The translations under genes and the position numbers were made by a program. This document shows, piece by piece, positions 14,386 to 15,494 of a DNA stretch of 15,494 nt. Each line of letters opens with the position of its first letter. The first letter of the stretch is position 1. The DNA lies in NCBI GenBank assembly GCA_025455345.1, contig JALOMS010000205.1, positions 1 through 15,494 of the forward strand, given 5' to 3'. The notes beneath the pieces were generated by a model, which saw nothing but the letters and a program-made list of their open reading frames with translations, did not search any database and had not been told where the DNA came from. The stretch is from Thermoflexibacter sp. GTDB taxonomy: Bacteria; Bacteroidota; Bacteroidia; Cytophagales; Thermoflexibacteraceae.

Positions 14386-15196
14386 TTAGTTGGTTTCTAC
14401 CTTATGCCCTCCAAACTCGTTTCTCAAGGCGGCGACTACTTTGCCTGCGAATGTGTCATCTTCTTGGGAACGATAGCGCATCATCAATGATAGTGCAATG
14501 ACAGGAGTAGGTACTCCCATATCCAATGCGGTTTCCAGCGTCCACTTCCCTTCTCCAGAGGAGTGCATAATGCCTTTGATTTTATCCAAATTACTATCCT
14601 TGCGGAAAGCATTTTCTGTAAGTTCCATTAGCCAACTGCGTACTACTGAGCCATGATTCCACAATTTTGCAACTGCTTCATAATCAAAATCATAATTGCT
14701 TTTATGCAATACTTCAAAGCCTTCGGCGATAGCCTGCATCATGCCGTATTCTATGCCGTTGTGAACCATCTTGACAAAATGCCCACTGCCTGACTTTCCC
14801 GCATATAGATAACCATTTTCTACGGAAACATCGCGAAATATAGCTTCACAATACTCAAAAATCTCCTTATCCCCGCCCACCATTGTGCAAGCCCCGTGCC
14901 TTAAAATGAGAGTTTCCCCCATCAATGACGATGTCGCCTTCCGTCAGAAAAGGTAAAAGTTGGGCTATTACTTCATCTACTATATTGCCCGCAGGAATCA
15001 TCAACCATATTACTCGCCTTTCTTTGAGTTGCTTGGAGAGCTGTTCAAGACTGTATGCAGGTGTAATTCCATGATTTTTAATTTGTTCTATTAATTCTGT
15101 AGCTACATCATAAGCAACGACCTGATGACCGTTGCGTTGGAGATTTAGGGCAAGATTGAAACCCATTTTGCCCAAGCCCAGTAGTCCAATTTGCAT
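14386..15196 (-). pseudogene. Short-form decarboxylating 6-phosphogluconate dehydrogenase, disrupted by an internal deletion
   Basis: Intact members oxidise and decarboxylate 6-phosphogluconate to ribulose 5-phosphate. The N-terminal piece starts at ATG 15196 and reads MQIGLLGLGKMGFNLALNL (Rossmann GLGxMG) through IDGGNSHFK (codon 99, 14900-14902), then runs out of frame to a stop at 14867. The C-terminal piece resumes in another frame at HGACTMVGGDKE (from 14898) and carries the substrate/catalytic segment SGHFVKMVHNGIEYG and the end AALRNEFGGHKVETN. Compared with the roughly 300-residue YqeC/GntZ-type family, about 28 residues between these points are missing (near 86 nt, not a multiple of three). 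The lost part should include the SGG substrate-binding motif, so restoring the frame would not by itself restore activity. It lies 43 bp downstream of the transporter gene on the same strand. Sequencing or assembly error remains possible. Confidence 0.85.
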
Positions 15197-15239
15197 AGTA
15201 TTTTGATTTACAGATTATTATATAATATTTAATAAAAAA

Positions 15240-15494
15240 TTAATTTTCATTTTCTGCTTCTTTAGGCGGCTTGTTACTCCACCAATTGGCGAGGAGAGAG
15301 CCTGTAATATTCATCAAAGGTCCAAATATCGCAGGGGCTAATCCTACGGTTGCTTCTTTGCCCATTTGTACTGCCAAACCAGAAGCCAGCCCCCCATTTT
15401 GCAAGCCAACCTCAATCGCCACAGTACGGCAGGCTTTCTCGTCCATTCCCAATAAACGAGATGACCAATAGCCTAATAAATATCCAAAAATATT
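15240..15494 (-). CDS. Bile acid:sodium symporter (BASS) family protein, C-terminal fragment
   Basis: Only the last 84 codons are inside the window; the frame is open to the right edge, so the start lies beyond 15494. The fragment contains ACRTVAIEVGLQNGGLASGL, the strongly conserved segment of the bile acid:sodium symporter (BASS/SBF) family in which polar and glycine residues of a crossed transmembrane helix form the sodium and substrate site. It is followed by a further hydrophobic stretch (about VGLAPAIFGPLMNITGSLLA) and a short charged tail. Bacterial members move organic anions such as pantoate, keto acids or sulfonates with sodium; the substrate here is unknown. It precedes the disrupted 6-phosphogluconate dehydrogenase by 43 bp and may be co-transcribed with it. 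Confidence 0.85.
   Translation of the reverse strand, partial: NIFGYLLGYWSSRLLGMDEKACRTVAIEVGLQNGGLASGLAVQMGKEATVGLAPAIFGPLMNITGSLLANWWSNKPPKEAENEN

Overview
The window is AT-rich and looks like a piece of a Bacteroidota chromosome, probably from a gliding or Cytophagales-like lineage. Three things support this. The order mutY, ssb, gldE (read on the minus strand) is typical of the phylum. Several promoters fit the Bacteroidota consensus TTTG-N19-21-TAnnTTTG. Shine-Dalgarno sequences are essentially absent, and secreted proteins have short signal peptides ending in FAQ or MAQ. Genus cannot be told from the sequence alone. No rRNA, tRNA, IS element, phage gene, CRISPR array or attachment site was seen.

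Layout. Bases 1-1575 (+) hold the 3' part of a fused double-ATPase subunit of a peptide-type ABC importer, which converges on the next block. Bases 1610-6969 (-) are a five-gene run, transcribed as DUF1611/DgcN-like protein, mutY, ssb, gldE, then a LuxC-like acyl-CoA reductase. It starts from a very good Bacteroidota promoter at 7077-7108. Bases 6970-7334 are a divergent promoter region. Bases 7335-8986 (+) encode a secreted TPR plus periplasmic-binding-fold protein, split by a -1 frameshift at a run of nine A. Bases 8983-10518 (-) hold a DinB-fold protein followed by an orphan ATP-grasp ligase. Bases 10691-11227 (-) encode a secreted YceI-family protein. Bases 11379-12900 (-) hold two tandem copies of an outer-membrane beta-barrel-like protein. 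Bases 13100-14287 (-) encode a probable GT-B glycosyltransferase with its own strong promoter and a terminator hairpin. Bases 14386-15196 (-) are a disrupted short-form 6-phosphogluconate dehydrogenase. Bases 15240-15494 (-) are the C-terminal end of a bile acid:sodium symporter-family transporter.

How the genes fit together. MutY and Ssb are DNA-maintenance proteins, and GldE is a membrane CBS protein linked to gliding and type IX secretion; they share an ancestral neighbourhood rather than one pathway. The rest is a mixture of envelope proteins (TPR/PBP protein, YceI, the barrel pair) and metabolic genes. I see no defence, biosynthetic or mobile system that would count as an undescribed multi-gene system. 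The most notable signals are at single-gene level: a slippery A9 heptamer with a possible downstream hairpin, an internal deletion in the 6-phosphogluconate dehydrogenase, a promoter with an inverted repeat in its spacer, and two long intergenic palindromes.
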